In this document: positions 44,985-54,182 of the stretch, piece by piece
Numbering within the stretch: the first letter of the stretch is position 1
Layout of the letters: the number at the start of each line of letters is the position of its first letter
Source of the DNA: Gemmatimonadaceae bacterium
GTDB taxonomy: Bacteria; Gemmatimonadota; Gemmatimonadetes; Gemmatimonadales; Gemmatimonadaceae
NCBI GenBank assembly: GCA_037721215.1
Contig: JBBJNV010000002.1
Location: forward strand, 121,765-185,764
Reading direction: 5' to 3'
DNA length: 64,000 nucleotides
Position numbers and translations under genes: made by a program
The notes under the pieces: model-generated
The model's database searches: none
The model's input: the letters and a program-made list of their open reading frames with translations, nothing else
What the model was told of the DNA's origin: nothing

Positions 44985-45845
44985 ATGAAGGACCTTTCCG
45001 ATATTTCTACGCGTCCCTCTCCGGCGATCCCGATGATTGCCCTGGACGGCTGTCGGATCGAGCGCGTCCTCGATGCCGGCGTAGAGATCGTCGAAGCGCT
45101 ACCGAGAAACCGCGCGTTTGCCGATCACCTCACCGAGAGCTTCGGAATCTGCCTGAAGTTCGGACCCGACCACGACGTGGTTTCGACCGGACGCCGGCTC
45201 CGCTACCCTCGCGACACGATCTGTGTTCGTGCACCGGGAACGGTCTGGTCAACACGCGCGACAGGGCACGTTGGGTTTCTCGCGATCGATATCGAGCCAG
45301 ATTTGCTTCCGGACGGCGGCCTGCTCGGCGAAATGCGTTTCGTCCCACCAGCGGCATTGCCCAATCTCCACCGCAGTGTATCCGTGCTTCGCTCGGATGC
45401 CGGCGTGCTCCAGAAGCAGACCGTCATCACGGACTTGATCAACGCCGTCATCACCTCGGGGCTGGTAACATCGCCGGGGCTGGAACCGATTTCCGGCGCG
45501 CACGCCGTAGATCGCGCGCGGGACATGTTGACGAGTGCGATCGAAAAACCTCCATCACTTCAGGAGCTCGCCGCGGCGGTGGGAACGAACCGGTTCGTGC
45601 TGCTTCGGGAATTCCGCCGGCGGGTCGGCCTGCCACCTCATGCCTACGTTATCCGGCTGCGCGTCGATCGAGCACGTGCGCTGCTGGCCAGGGGGGAAGG
45701 CATCACCACAGTCGCCTATCAGCTTGGGTTCGCCGATCAAAGCCACCTGAGCCGCGTGTTCAAGAGAATTGTCGGACTGTCACCGGGTGCTTACAGGCGC
45801 CAGGCCCGGTCTTTTGTCGACAGGTCAATTTCGTTCACGACGTGA
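44985..45845 (+). CDS. AraC-family transcriptional regulator
   Basis: The 286-residue protein has a cupin-like ligand-binding N-terminus and an AraC-type double HTH at the C-terminus. The first is SLQELAAAVGTNRFVLLREFRRRVGLPPHAY; the second is GITTVAYQLGFADQSHLSRVFKRIVGLSPGAY. It probably controls the hydrolase and NTF2-like genes that follow on the same strand. Confidence 0.93.
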   Translation: MKDLSDISTRPSPAIPMIALDGCRIERVLDAGVEIVEALPRNRAFADHLTESFGICLKFGPDHDVVSTGRRLRYPRDTICVRAPGTVWSTRATGHVGFLAIDIEPDLLPDGGLLGEMRFVPPAALPNLHRSVSVLRSDAGVLQKQTVITDLINAVITSGLVTSPGLEPISGAHAVDRARDMLTSAIEKPPSLQELAAAVGTNRFVLLREFRRRVGLPPHAYVIRLRVDRARALLARGEGITTVAYQLGFADQSHLSRVFKRIVGLSPGAYRRQARSFVDRSISFTT

Positions 45846-45870
45846 AGGCAGCGACGCAAGATTCTTCGTC

Positions 45871-46755
45871 ATGCCAGACAAAACAGAGTTCTTCAGCCAG
45901 GGCGCAAGGCTGCGCGCAGAAGTATGGCGGCCTGCCCGGAGCCCGGCGCCCGCGGTAATCGTCACAGGGTCGTGGACTACCGTCAAGGAACAGATGCCGG
46001 CGAAGTACGCGCCACTGCTTGCCGACGCCGGCTTCGTTGCCATGACGTTCGACTTCGGTGGGTTCGGCGAAAGCGAAGGCGGTCCGCGGGAGGTTGAATC
46101 GCCCCGCAGGAAGTCGGAAGACATCCGCAACGCGGTCACCTTCCTGCGCACCATGCCCGGCGTCGATGCTGAACGCATTGGAGCGGTTTCGATCTGTGCG
46201 AGCTCCGGGTACGTGGCCTCGGCCATGCTGGACGAGCCACAGAGAAGGAGCGTCGCCATGGTCGCACCGTGGCTGCACAACGCCGAGATCGTACAGACGA
46301 TGTACGGTGGCGAGGATGCCGTGAAGCAACGAATTTCCGAGGCGCTCGCCGCGCGCGCGACGTACGCGAAGTCGGGTGTCGTCGAATACGTGACTGCGGC
46401 AAGCAATTCCGACTCGAGCGCCGCGATGTTCTTGCCCGGTGACGCACTCGACTACTACCTGAATCCGCGGCGCGGAGCCATTCCCGAATGGGTTGGCCGC
46501 TTCGGCCTCATGGCCTGGAAGGAATTGCTGGAGTTCGATCCGATCGCGCTTGCGCCACACATTGCCGCACCCATACGCATCATCACGAGCGAGCAGAGCG
46601 CGACGCCCGGTGGCGCTCGGCAATTCGAGGCCGGCCTTCGCGGTCGTCACGATAGCGTGTGGATCGAGGGCACTCAGTTCGACTTCTACGACAATCCGAA
46701 GACGGTGACGTCAGCTGCGCAGAGCGCAATCGAACACCTCCAATCGACACTGTAA
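45871..46755 (+). CDS. Alpha/beta hydrolase
   Basis: A hydrolase of 294 residues from ATG 45871, right after the AraC gene. TFDFGGFGESEG is the usual oxyanion/strand region and VSICASSGYVAS the nucleophile elbow (CASSG instead of GxSxG). The acid and His are less obvious (IITSEQSATPGG, then EGTQFDFYD), so the catalytic triad may be modified; similar proteins are annotated as dienelactone hydrolase-like. It overlaps the next gene in TAATG. Confidence 0.82.
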   Translation: MPDKTEFFSQGARLRAEVWRPARSPAPAVIVTGSWTTVKEQMPAKYAPLLADAGFVAMTFDFGGFGESEGGPREVESPRRKSEDIRNAVTFLRTMPGVDAERIGAVSICASSGYVASAMLDEPQRRSVAMVAPWLHNAEIVQTMYGGEDAVKQRISEALAARATYAKSGVVEYVTAASNSDSSAAMFLPGDALDYYLNPRRGAIPEWVGRFGLMAWKELLEFDPIALAPHIAAPIRIITSEQSATPGGARQFEAGLRGRHDSVWIEGTQFDFYDNPKTVTSAAQSAIEHLQSTL

Positions 46756-47336
46756 TGACTTTGGATAAGATTGTGCTGCCCAGGCGGGGAGGATGGTCGG
46801 TCTTCGTGGTCGCCTCTCTTGTGTCCACAATGTTCGGCTGCGCCTCGGCTGGCGCGCACCAGGGAGCACAATCCGCCATGACAGATAATCAGAGAGACCT
46901 TGAGGCTGTCCGAGTAACCGTCGGATCGGTAGCCCATCACATCGATTCAAAGCGCTGGACCGAGCTCCGAAGTCTCTACGCCCGTGACGTGGAGACGGAT
47001 TACACGTCGTTGCTTGGCGGCACTCCGCAGCGACAGACCGGGGATGCGCTGATTGCCGGCTGGCGCGGCGCGCTTGAGAAGGTCGCAACACAGCACCTAC
47101 TCGGACCCATCGAGGCACACATCGATGGGTCCATCGCGAGGGCGAGGTGTCACGTTCGCGCGCTCCATCATGCCCGCGGGGTGCCGGGAGGCGAGCAATG
47201 GGAAGTGCTCGGCCACTACGTGTTCGATCTGTCTCGCGAAGCGTCGGGCTGGAAGATCACGCGTATGAAGCTCGAGACGCTGCTTCAGACCGGGAACGTC
47301 AAGCTGCTTTCCGAGGCTTCCGCTATCAGGGAATAG
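46755..47336 (+). CDS. Lipoprotein with NTF2/SnoaL-like domain
   Basis: The 193-residue product has a lipobox (STMFGCASA) and a SnoaL_4-type fold (DSKRWTELRSLYARDVETDY, later LGHYVFDLSREASGWKI). Such domains bind or isomerise small hydrophobic molecules. Its ATG overlaps the stop of the hydrolase gene, so both are one operon. Confidence 0.82.
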   Translation: MTLDKIVLPRRGGWSVFVVASLVSTMFGCASAGAHQGAQSAMTDNQRDLEAVRVTVGSVAHHIDSKRWTELRSLYARDVETDYTSLLGGTPQRQTGDALIAGWRGALEKVATQHLLGPIEAHIDGSIARARCHVRALHHARGVPGGEQWEVLGHYVFDLSREASGWKITRMKLETLLQTGNVKLLSEASAIRE

Positions 47337-47394
47337 CCGCAATGGCTGGGGAGCGGAGCGTCCCAGGAGGGCAAGGCGCTGGAAAGTGTCCTTC

Positions 47395-47856
47395 TCAAGA
47401 CTCAGGGCGCCCCCGCGTCAAATGGTGATCCATCGACCAGGCACCGCCGCCGCGCATGACGAGCGCAATCGCGAGGCCAAGTGCGAGGAGGTGGTACTCG
47501 AAGCCTTCCCCGGCCTGCGCACCGGACCAGTTCATGAAGAAGCCGAAGGGCAGATGCACCATGAACATCGCTCCGAGCATGACGAGGCCGATGGCGGCGG
47601 CCGAAAACCGCGTGAGAAACCCCGCTGCGAGCGCGAGCGGCCCGAAGAACTCGGCGACGATGACAAGCAGCGTCAGAGAGGGCGCGAGCCCGTACTGTGA
47701 TTGCATGCCATCGATCGTGCCGCCGAGCCCCGGCCCCCCGAACCATCCGATGAGCTTCTGCGCGCCATGGGGGAAGATCACGAGACCGAGGCTGAGTCGC
47801 AGGATGAGCGCGACGGGATCCGCGGGCGTTTGAAGCGTCTTCAGCAGGAACGTCAT
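47395..47856 (-). CDS. DoxX-family membrane protein
   Basis: The 153-residue product has four membrane helices in DoxX order (LSLGLVIFPHGAQKLIGWFGG is the family signature). DoxX-like proteins take part in redox or quinone handling and oxidative-stress defence. ATG 47856 overlaps the stop of the ene-reductase gene by 4 bases. Confidence 0.92.
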   Translation of the reverse strand: MTFLLKTLQTPADPVALILRLSLGLVIFPHGAQKLIGWFGGPGLGGTIDGMQSQYGLAPSLTLLVIVAEFFGPLALAAGFLTRFSAAAIGLVMLGAMFMVHLPFGFFMNWSGAQAGEGFEYHLLALGLAIALVMRGGGAWSMDHHLTRGRPES

Positions 47857-48947
47857 ACGCCCGCCAGCGAATCGTTCCACACCGGGTAGTCCGTGTATCC
47901 CTTCGCGGTGCCGCCGTAGAAGGTCGCGCTGTCCGGCACGTTGAGCGGAAGACTTCGACGGATCCGTTCCGGGAGATCGGGATTCGCCAGAAACTTTGCA
48001 GCGAAGGAGACGAGGTCCGCTTCGCCGGACGCCAGTGCTGCCTCCGCACGCTCGCCGTCGTAACCGCCGTTGGCGATGACAAGCCCGCCGAACTCCCTGC
48101 GCAGTCGCGGCGTCAGGCGCTCGCCACCGGGGTTCTCAGCGCTGCCCAGGTCTTCCACGACGTGCAGGTAGGCCAGCCCGGCGGGACGAAGCACCGCCGC
48201 GACCCGCGTGAACAACGCGCGTGGGTCCGAGTCTGCCATGCTGTTGAAGCTAGACCAGGGAGAGATGCGCACGCCGACGCGCGAGGGTTCCCACGCATTG
48301 GCCACCGCGGTGACGACCTCGAGCAGAAATCGGATGCGGTTGTCGATGGAGCCGCCGTAGGCATCAGCGCGCTTGTTGGTGCCATCGCGAAGGAACTGAT
48401 CGATGAGGTAGCCGTTCGCGCCGTGCAACTCGACACCGTCGAAACCCGCGCGCCGGGCCCGCCGCGTGGCTGCCGCGAACTCCGCGACGACGAGCGGGAT
48501 CTCGTCGAGGTCGAGCGGGCGTGGTGCGACGAAAGACTTCATCCCCTCGGGAGTGTAGCTCTGGCCCTCCGGTGTCACCGCGGATGGAGCAACCGGCAGA
48601 ACTCCGGACGGCTGGAAAACTGGGTGCGAGATACGTCCGACGTGGAACAGCTGGAGGAAGATGCGACCGCCCGCGACATGTACCGCGTCGGTGATGCGAC
48701 GCCAGCCTTCGACCTGCGCGTGCGTGTGGATACCGGGCGTATCGGGGTATCCGACTCCCTCCGGGGAAACCTGTGTCGCCTCGGTCACGATCAGACCGGC
48801 GCTGGCGCGCTGGACGTAATAGGTGGCGGCAAGCTGACCCGGCACGTGCTCACGGGCCGCGCGGCTCCGGGTCATCGGCGCCATGACGATGCGGCTGGGC
48901 AGGGTGAGCGGACCTACGCTCACGGGAGTGAAAAGCAAGTTCGGCAT
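47853..48947 (-). CDS. Old-yellow-enzyme-family alkene reductase
   Basis: An FMN-dependent ene-reductase (NemA-like) of 364 residues that reduces electrophilic alkenes, quinones or nitro compounds with NAD(P)H. Visible signatures are RIVMAPMTRSRA, GLIVTEATQVSPEGVGY, IFLQLFHVGRISHP, and the active-site helix DGVELHGANGYLIDQFL. Start ATG 48947 has AGGAGCC upstream. Its expression should be controlled from the palindrome at 48977-49012 by the divergent HxlR protein. It is coupled to the DoxX gene. Confidence 0.95.
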   Translation of the reverse strand: MPNLLFTPVSVGPLTLPSRIVMAPMTRSRAAREHVPGQLAATYYVQRASAGLIVTEATQVSPEGVGYPDTPGIHTHAQVEGWRRITDAVHVAGGRIFLQLFHVGRISHPVFQPSGVLPVAPSAVTPEGQSYTPEGMKSFVAPRPLDLDEIPLVVAEFAAATRRARRAGFDGVELHGANGYLIDQFLRDGTNKRADAYGGSIDNRIRFLLEVVTAVANAWEPSRVGVRISPWSSFNSMADSDPRALFTRVAAVLRPAGLAYLHVVEDLGSAENPGGERLTPRLRREFGGLVIANGGYDGERAEAALASGEADLVSFAAKFLANPDLPERIRRSLPLNVPDSATFYGGTAKGYTDYPVWNDSLAGV

Positions 48948-48976
48948 AACGGCTCCTGTAGTATGTTCTATCAACT

Positions 48977-49012
48977 TACTTACAATAAGTACTTAGTTGC
49001 GTATTGTAAGTA
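48977..49012. promoter_or_regulatory. Perfect inverted repeat, HxlR-type operator
   Basis: TACTTACAATA at 48977-48987 and TATTGTAAGTA at 49002-49012 form a perfect 11-bp palindrome with a 14-base spacer, midway between the ene-reductase and HxlR starts. Spacing fits a dimeric winged-helix regulator. Confidence 0.85.
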
Positions 49013-49033
49013 GGTACGTTAGAGTAACTACCT

Positions 49034-49453
49034 ATGAGCCCAGATCATGACGGCGAACTGAGGCGCGGGTGCTGTCCGATGGACGCTCTGCTGAGAACGC
49101 TCGCGGGGCCGTGGACCATGTACGTCGTCTGGGTTCTTCGTTCTGAAGGACCCACGCGCTTCGGCGTTCTGAAACGCCGGATCGAAGGCATTTCCGCTCG
49201 AGTGCTCGCCGAACGACTGCGGTTGCTCGAGGCCGAGGGCTTCGTGAAGCGGGATTACGAGCCGACGGTGCCGCCGCAAGTCACGTACAGCCTGACTCCG
49301 CGCGCGCACGCCTTGAACCCGGCCCTCGATCAGCTCAACGCGCTGGCCGTGAAGTGGTATGCTCAGCCAACGTCGCCCGGTGCGCGGAAACCGCGACGCT
49401 CGCCAACTCGTGCCACCAGGGGGGCCAAGGGCTCGCTGCGCAACCCGAGTTGA
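49034..49453 (+). CDS. HxlR-family transcriptional regulator
   Basis: The 139-residue winged-helix protein has RRGCCPMDALLRTLAGPWTMYVVWVL and the wing region FVKRDYEPTVPPQVTYSLT. The Cys pair at GCCP lies where the redox-sensing Cys of YodB/QorR-type members is found, so I infer an electrophile- or oxidant-sensing repressor of the divergent ene-reductase operon. Confidence 0.92.
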   Translation: MSPDHDGELRRGCCPMDALLRTLAGPWTMYVVWVLRSEGPTRFGVLKRRIEGISARVLAERLRLLEAEGFVKRDYEPTVPPQVTYSLTPRAHALNPALDQLNALAVKWYAQPTSPGARKPRRSPTRATRGAKGSLRNPS

Positions 49454-49677
49454 ACGCGCCGGGGCTCAGGCCACGCATCACAATCTCCTCGCCTCTTCCA
49501 CCATTCGAGAAGACCGCGATCAGAACAAGAATTGACAATTTGAGCATGTCTCAAGCCTCTCGAGGCGATAGCACCTAACGCCGCAGGGTTGCTGCGAGCC
49601 AGTGAAACAAATGCAAAGCCAGCGAGACTTTCCACTATCGCTTGCGCGTGCCTGACAGGAGAAAGTTGCCGTCATTG

Positions 49678-50388
49678 TCAGCGGATGCCTCCCGATTTGC
49701 CCGCCAGCCAGGCAGCTGCATCGTCCGCGGCCTCGGCAGGAAGCAGGTGTCCGGAATTATACCAGCGCAACTCCTTGGGTTCAGTCGCGGCATCGTAGAG
49801 ACGCTCTGCCTGGTGCGATGGAATGGTGCGATCGGATCGACCGTGCAGCATGAGCAGTGGACGCCCCTGCAACAACCTTGCGGACCTCAGTGGATCTGCG
49901 AACATACGCACCATTCCTGTCCACGGCGTTGCCGGCAGATCTCCAGCGGCCGCGACGATTACCGACACGACACGCTCATCTGAAGCCGCGGTTTGCAACG
50001 CGATGTAGCTCCCCAGCGAATACCCCGCAATACTCAGGTGCTGCGCGTCAATCGCATCATGCGCGCCGAGCCAGGTCAAGGCAGCCGCGGCTTCGGCAAG
50101 AGCCATTTTCCAGTGCCGCATAAGCTCGAGCGGGTTGGTGCGTGCTTCGTGGATGATTGCATCATCGCGTGAACCGTGCAGCGGCAGGTCAATGGCAAGG
50201 CTCCCTATCCCGCGCGCGGCAAGCGCACGTCCCATCGAGTCGGCGAGCCGCTCTTTCGTTGAGCTGTATGCGTGCAGAAGCAGTACAGCGGGGACAGGGT
50301 GCGCGGCATGAGGGAGCAACAGGATCGAAGGCACTTCGGCGCCGGCGAGCTCGATCGTCCGCGACTGACGGGTCACTTTGGTTGACAT
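49678..50388 (-). CDS. Alpha/beta hydrolase (dienelactone-hydrolase-like)
   Basis: The 236-residue protein has GYSLGSYIAL as nucleophile elbow, the acid in LHGRSDRTIP and the His in NSGHLLPAE, with VLLLHAYSSTKERL carrying the oxyanion strand. No signal peptide is visible, so it is cytoplasmic. Substrate unknown. It stands alone between a 224-base gap after HxlR and the PadR remnant. Confidence 0.88.
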   Translation of the reverse strand: MSTKVTRQSRTIELAGAEVPSILLLPHAAHPVPAVLLLHAYSSTKERLADSMGRALAARGIGSLAIDLPLHGSRDDAIIHEARTNPLELMRHWKMALAEAAAALTWLGAHDAIDAQHLSIAGYSLGSYIALQTAASDERVVSVIVAAAGDLPATPWTGMVRMFADPLRSARLLQGRPLLMLHGRSDRTIPSHQAERLYDAATEPKELRWYNSGHLLPAEAADDAAAWLAGKSGGIR

Positions 50389-50425
50389 TACAACGGCGCA
50401 ATCATGTTGTCAGCTCCAGGTGGAA

Positions 50426-50576
50426 TGCTATTTATCGACGCCGGCTCAACGTATCGTCGGCCTCGTCGTACCATTCAAGCAGTGCCGGGCTTACATGCGC
50501 ACCAAAGCTCAGCGTCACGAGCCAGCTCGACAGATTCGGATTGTGCGGATATTCCGCAGCGAGACCAGCGCTCACG
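50426..50576 (-). pseudogene. Second copy of the PadR C-terminal remnant
   Basis: The last 47 codons match the PadR remnant at 35054-35200: SAGLAAEYPHNPNLSSWLVT then DEADDTLSRRR and a TAA. Only this segment is present; the 5' side joins a cytochrome-like remnant on the other strand at about 50577. The two copies differ at roughly one base in ten. Confidence 0.85.
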
Positions 50577-50903
50577 AGGTTGCACTTGCCGCGCTCCGCA
50601 GCGCGACCGACCCGCTGCGAAAGCGCTCCTGCACCAACAGCTGGATCGCGTCGCACAACGTTCGGGGATTCTTTCTCAACATGGGCGACATGGTGACGAA
50701 GAGCGGCGACTGGCGCACGGCACAAAAAGGTGTATCGTCTCGCAGCGGCTGCCGACGGCTACGCCCAGTGGCCGTACCGGTCAGCGCTGCACGAGCGGAT
50801 ACGTGACGCCGAACAGAACGTCGCGGAGTTCAGGAAGGACAACTCGGCGATGATGTTCAGGAGCAAGTTTGCATGCGCCGCATGTCATCAGGGCGGAATG
50901 TGA
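50577..50903 (+). pseudogene. Frameshifted tail of a c-type cytochrome-like protein
   Basis: One frame reads ALRSATDPLRKRSCTN, then FFLNMGDMVTKSGDWRT. After a single-base shift near 50728 the other frame continues HKKVYRLAAAADGYAQWPY and AEQNVAEFRKDN, and ends with a haem-type CAACHQGGM before TGA at 50901-50903. The N-terminal part is absent. I infer a cytochrome or haem-binding protein whose 5' half was replaced by the PadR fragment. Confidence 0.65.
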
Positions 50904-51026
50904 TGCGGCCTCACCTCAAAGCCTGGAGCTCAAGGAACCGTGATATCGGAACGCGATTAGTGAAGGCACTGACCATGATGCAGCCCTCTTGTCACCTGCA
51001 CGTTGATCAGGTAGCGCGTCTTACTA

Positions 51027-51428
51027 TTACGGCGAAGGCTCAAGCGAAGCGGAAATGCGACTCGTTCGAACCCCGCATCGCTCCGAGACCGCTCGCACTC
51101 CGCCGACAGTCCAGGTGCGGTACCCAGGATGATTCACTTCGACCCGGTAGGTACCGGGACGCTCGTCCGCTGCGCGCCGCGAGACGAGATTGGCAGGGCC
51201 GGGGCCACTGCCTTCATATGGCCTCAGCGAATCGATGTAGGCTCCGTCATGAACGGCGCCTCTGGCAGCGTTTGCCAACGGCGCACCAGTGCGGCCGTCT
51301 CGAATCTCGACAACGATGGCCGGAGTTCTGACAGTGGCGCAGGAGTAGCCGCCTGCGAACGGGTTATTGCAGCTCGTTAGACCAACGAGTGCCAATACGA
51401 GGGCAGACCGCATTCTTTGAGACGGCAT
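51027..51428 (-). CDS. Small lipoprotein with carboxypeptidase-regulatory-like domain
   Basis: The 133-residue product has a lipobox (LVGLTSCNN) and a beta-sandwich-like domain: AIVVEIRDGRTGAPLANAA, then GTYRVEVNHPGYRTW. Such domains occur in many exported proteins with structural roles. ATG 51428 is chosen for the signal; upstream lies the conserved non-coding repeat at 51503. Confidence 0.72.
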   Translation of the reverse strand: MPSQRMRSALVLALVGLTSCNNPFAGGYSCATVRTPAIVVEIRDGRTGAPLANAARGAVHDGAYIDSLRPYEGSGPGPANLVSRRAADERPGTYRVEVNHPGYRTWTVGGVRAVSERCGVRTSRISASLEPSP

Positions 51429-51502
51429 AGAGGTTTGTCGGCGGAAGGACTGGCTACCTAACGCATTGCGCCAGGCTGGAGCGAACCAAACGGATTGCCG
51501 AG

Positions 51503-51537
51503 GTGCGTGTGCAGATGGCGAAGTCAGTGGGGGCGAG
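51503..51537. repeat. Non-coding repeat, first copy
   Basis: A GTGTGCAGATGGCGAAGT core followed by a purine-rich run ending GCGAG. It recurs with few changes at 54183-54221, and both lie upstream of minus-strand lipoprotein genes. After it, AATAGCATGCCCC matches AGTAGCATGCTCC beyond the second copy. Confidence 0.7.
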
Positions 51538-51749
51538 CTTCCTATGATAATAGCATGCCCCACGGAAAAGCCACTCCGCCACTCAGCCGACGAACCGCCG
51601 CCATCCTCAGCCAGTTCGAGCTCGCCCACTGATGCACTTCTGTCGTCATCTGAGCTCCGCTGAGGCCTGCACCGCGGGTCATTATCGTTTCCCTCAAAAT
51701 GGGGACGAAAAATAAACCGGTAGAGATAATGACGGCGAGTGTGCAGACA

Positions 51750-52604
51750 CTATCTGCGCTCGCGCACAGCCCCTCGAGGTGCCAGGTACCGTTCCGTGCT
51801 GACCAGTTCAAGGTCTGGCGACTCGCGGACGAAGTCCCTCAGCAGCTTGCCGTGACTGGCGCCGTAGATGACCAGCACGCGGTCGCCGGGCTCGGTCAGG
51901 CGAGACAGGTTAGCGAAGATCTTCAGGTTCCGTGCGTAGCGGCCCGCTACCACGTCGGCGCCGACGTACGCAGTGTCGCGTCCGACTCGCGCCATTCCCA
52001 GATACGCGCTCTGCCCCAGTGCATCCTCAGCGGGGCTGTTCAACCGACGCAGGTACTCGGTAACTGTAAACCTGGAGAGGCTGTCGCCTCTCGCCTGCAT
52101 CCGTGCCCCGAAACGCTTGACCGAGTTGACGAACCCGGTGTCGCCATTCCGGGCAGCCCACCCCACCACGCGCCGGATGTCCTCGTCCTGCGGGAAGTCG
52201 ATGGCGTACACCCGGCCATGCCCCAACCGCTTCGCGAGGCGAAACCCGATCTGATCAATTTCGTTTGGTCGCAATGTGTCCTGGTCGGCGGCGTACTGCC
52301 GATAGCGCATGTTGAGCGCCGAGTCACGAGTGAGGGGCGCTTCCACCATGATCTTGGTCGGACGGAAGGCGGCGAGGGCGTCTACCAGAACACCAATTTC
52401 ACGCTGGCGCCGAGGTGAGAGCACATCGTCGGCGGACAGCTGAATGTAGTCGGCGCTCCCCCCCATGTGGTACGTGCCGAGGATCAGAACCTGGGGCTGG
52501 ACAGGGATTGCGCGGGTGGCGCGCGCCTGTTCAGTGCCAAGAAGAGGAACCGAGGAACAGGCAAGCGCCACCACAACGGACGCGCGCACAAGGAATGATT
52601 TCAC
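51750..52604 (-). CDS. DUF5694-family exported protein (TraB/erythromycin-esterase-like context)
   Basis: The 284-residue product starts at GTG 52604, which has AGGAGA upstream and opens a signal peptide (VVVALACSSVPLLG). VLILGTYHMGGSADY and KIMVEAPL, with VIYGASHGKLL near the end, fit DUF5694, which resembles the TraB/GumN fold with a metal-binding GTxH and GxxH pair. Function unknown, possibly a hydrolase. Confidence 0.85.
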   Translation of the reverse strand: MKSFLVRASVVVALACSSVPLLGTEQARATRAIPVQPQVLILGTYHMGGSADYIQLSADDVLSPRRQREIGVLVDALAAFRPTKIMVEAPLTRDSALNMRYRQYAADQDTLRPNEIDQIGFRLAKRLGHGRVYAIDFPQDEDIRRVVGWAARNGDTGFVNSVKRFGARMQARGDSLSRFTVTEYLRRLNSPAEDALGQSAYLGMARVGRDTAYVGADVVAGRYARNLKIFANLSRLTEPGDRVLVIYGASHGKLLRDFVRESPDLELVSTERYLAPRGAVRERR

Positions 52605-52898
52605 AATGATTCTCCTGACTTTTCGAGGGAGCAATACTGCCGACGAATTGCCGGCATGCCGGCACGCGCCGAGCGTAGCCGGCAGGAACACATTCCACTA
52701 CAGACGGGTGCAGCCCAAAGTTTCCGTCTGGGGTGAACCCCCTGCCTGCTTCACCGCCGCTTTCAGCGCCACGCTTGCCGCCAGACCGCGAGCGTGCCCT
52801 TAGCTTCTGAGCCGAATCGAGGGGTCGCGAGCTTCACTGAATCGCTGTCAGCTTCAGCGAGCGTCAGGGTATCGGAGAAGACGGTGCGCCGACCGCAG

Positions 52899-53459
52899 TC
52901 AGGTCTCCGACGCCATCTCCATAAACGCTGCAATTTCTGGATCGCCTCGCAAGACATCCCTCCACACATCAAATTCGGAATGGCCGCGTTGGATGTGATC
53001 GCCATCGTGTGACACATAAAGGGGCTGCATCATATCGCCAGACGCAATCGGCGCCTCGAGTAGTTTGTGTTGCACATTCGCCGGCGAGGTGCCTTCGTCG
53101 GCAAGCAAGACCAGGGTCGTGCCCTTCGGCGGAAAATCATAAACACGACCGAGGACTCGGATGACCCGTCGTTGTGGGTTGAACAACGTCTCATGTTCAC
53201 CGTTCGGGCCCGCGCTCCCAATCCACCAGCCCCTATCACGAATCCAGAATCGACGGTGGAGCGGATCAATCCCGACGCGATATTGCCAGCTCCGCAGGGT
53301 TCCGCGCCAACCGGCTGAAGTGGCGCCACAACCTCGCCAGGCGACGGCGGCGGTTAGCGACGTCTCGAGGCGGTTCGAGTCGTACTCAAAGTAGTAGACG
53401 ACTTCCAAGCCGCCATCATTCCGAGTGGTAGCCCGGAATTCAATGCTCACTCCGCCCAT
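52899..53459 (-). CDS. Hypothetical protein
   Basis: A 186-residue open frame with no signal peptide. It contains GLEVVYYFEYDSNRLETSL and a Trp-rich stretch (RFWIRDRGWWIGSAG). The later part (RVLGRVYDFPPKGTTLVLLAD, then FDVWRDVLRGDPEIAAFM) looks like a regular soluble protein. I recognise no family. The 294 bases on its left (52605-52898) hold nothing I can name. Confidence 0.55.
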   Translation of the reverse strand: MGGVSIEFRATTRNDGGLEVVYYFEYDSNRLETSLTAAVAWRGCGATSAGWRGTLRSWQYRVGIDPLHRRFWIRDRGWWIGSAGPNGEHETLFNPQRRVIRVLGRVYDFPPKGTTLVLLADEGTSPANVQHKLLEAPIASGDMMQPLYVSHDGDHIQRGHSEFDVWRDVLRGDPEIAAFMEMASET

Positions 53460-53559
53460 GGAATCCAGGTTGTGTGGTCGGCCATGAAGGGCACATGCGT
53501 CTCGAGCTGCCCAAACGGCAAGAGTTCAGCCGCGATCAGACGCACCGAGGGTATCAGAC

Positions 53560-54009
53560 CTAGCGAACCACAATGCGTCTTTCGAGCTGAGCAGCGGAAT
53601 TGCGAGACCCACTCGATCCGCCGCGTTGCTCGCCAACTACTCTGATGATGGACGTGCCAGCGACTGAGAAATACGTCTCAGCGCGGTGCTCGAGGATCAA
53701 CAGATCTGAGGTGCAAACGTCGCCACCAGAGTTGCGGTTATAGGGACGGATCTCCACCAGGTGGTCGCGGATCGTAACTTCGGTGCGCACGATGTGACGC
53801 GTACACCCACCCGCGTAGGTTGGAAACCGCACCTCAAAACGGGAATTTGCCGCCACTGTATCAGGGGCAGAGATGCTCGCAGTATCGCGATAGAAGATGA
53901 TCAAACCGGGCTCGGCTTCGCTGCCCCCCGTTATCAGCCTGCAGGAGGAGACGCACAAGGTCGCAACAATCACACGTGATATTCCGAAGCGAGATCTACG
54001 TAACTTCAT
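53560..54009 (-). CDS. Secreted lipoprotein, unknown function
   Basis: From ATG 54009 the 149-residue product has a lipobox (VIVATLCVSSC) and a beta-rich body: PGLIIFYRDTASISAPDTV, then VRTEVTIRDHLVEIRPY. Four Cys beyond the lipid anchor may form disulphides. The longer frame upstream (to 54165) lacks signal features. A repeat shared with 51503-51537 lies 170 bases upstream. Confidence 0.65.
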   Translation of the reverse strand: MKLRRSRFGISRVIVATLCVSSCRLITGGSEAEPGLIIFYRDTASISAPDTVAANSRFEVRFPTYAGGCTRHIVRTEVTIRDHLVEIRPYNRNSGGDVCTSDLLILEHRAETYFSVAGTSIIRVVGEQRGGSSGSRNSAAQLERRIVVR

Positions 54010-54182
54010 GTGCAGCAATGAAATGTTGTCTGCCCAACGCGCGCGCGCCGAGAAATACGAACCGAGGCTCCCCGGCCGCCCAGCCAGCAAGCCAGTTGCG
54101 ACGACGCAGCGATGGAGTGGACGCATGTGAGGCAACTCCCTGTCAGGATGTGGGAGACCTCTCAAAGGTCTCAGCGGTCGCA

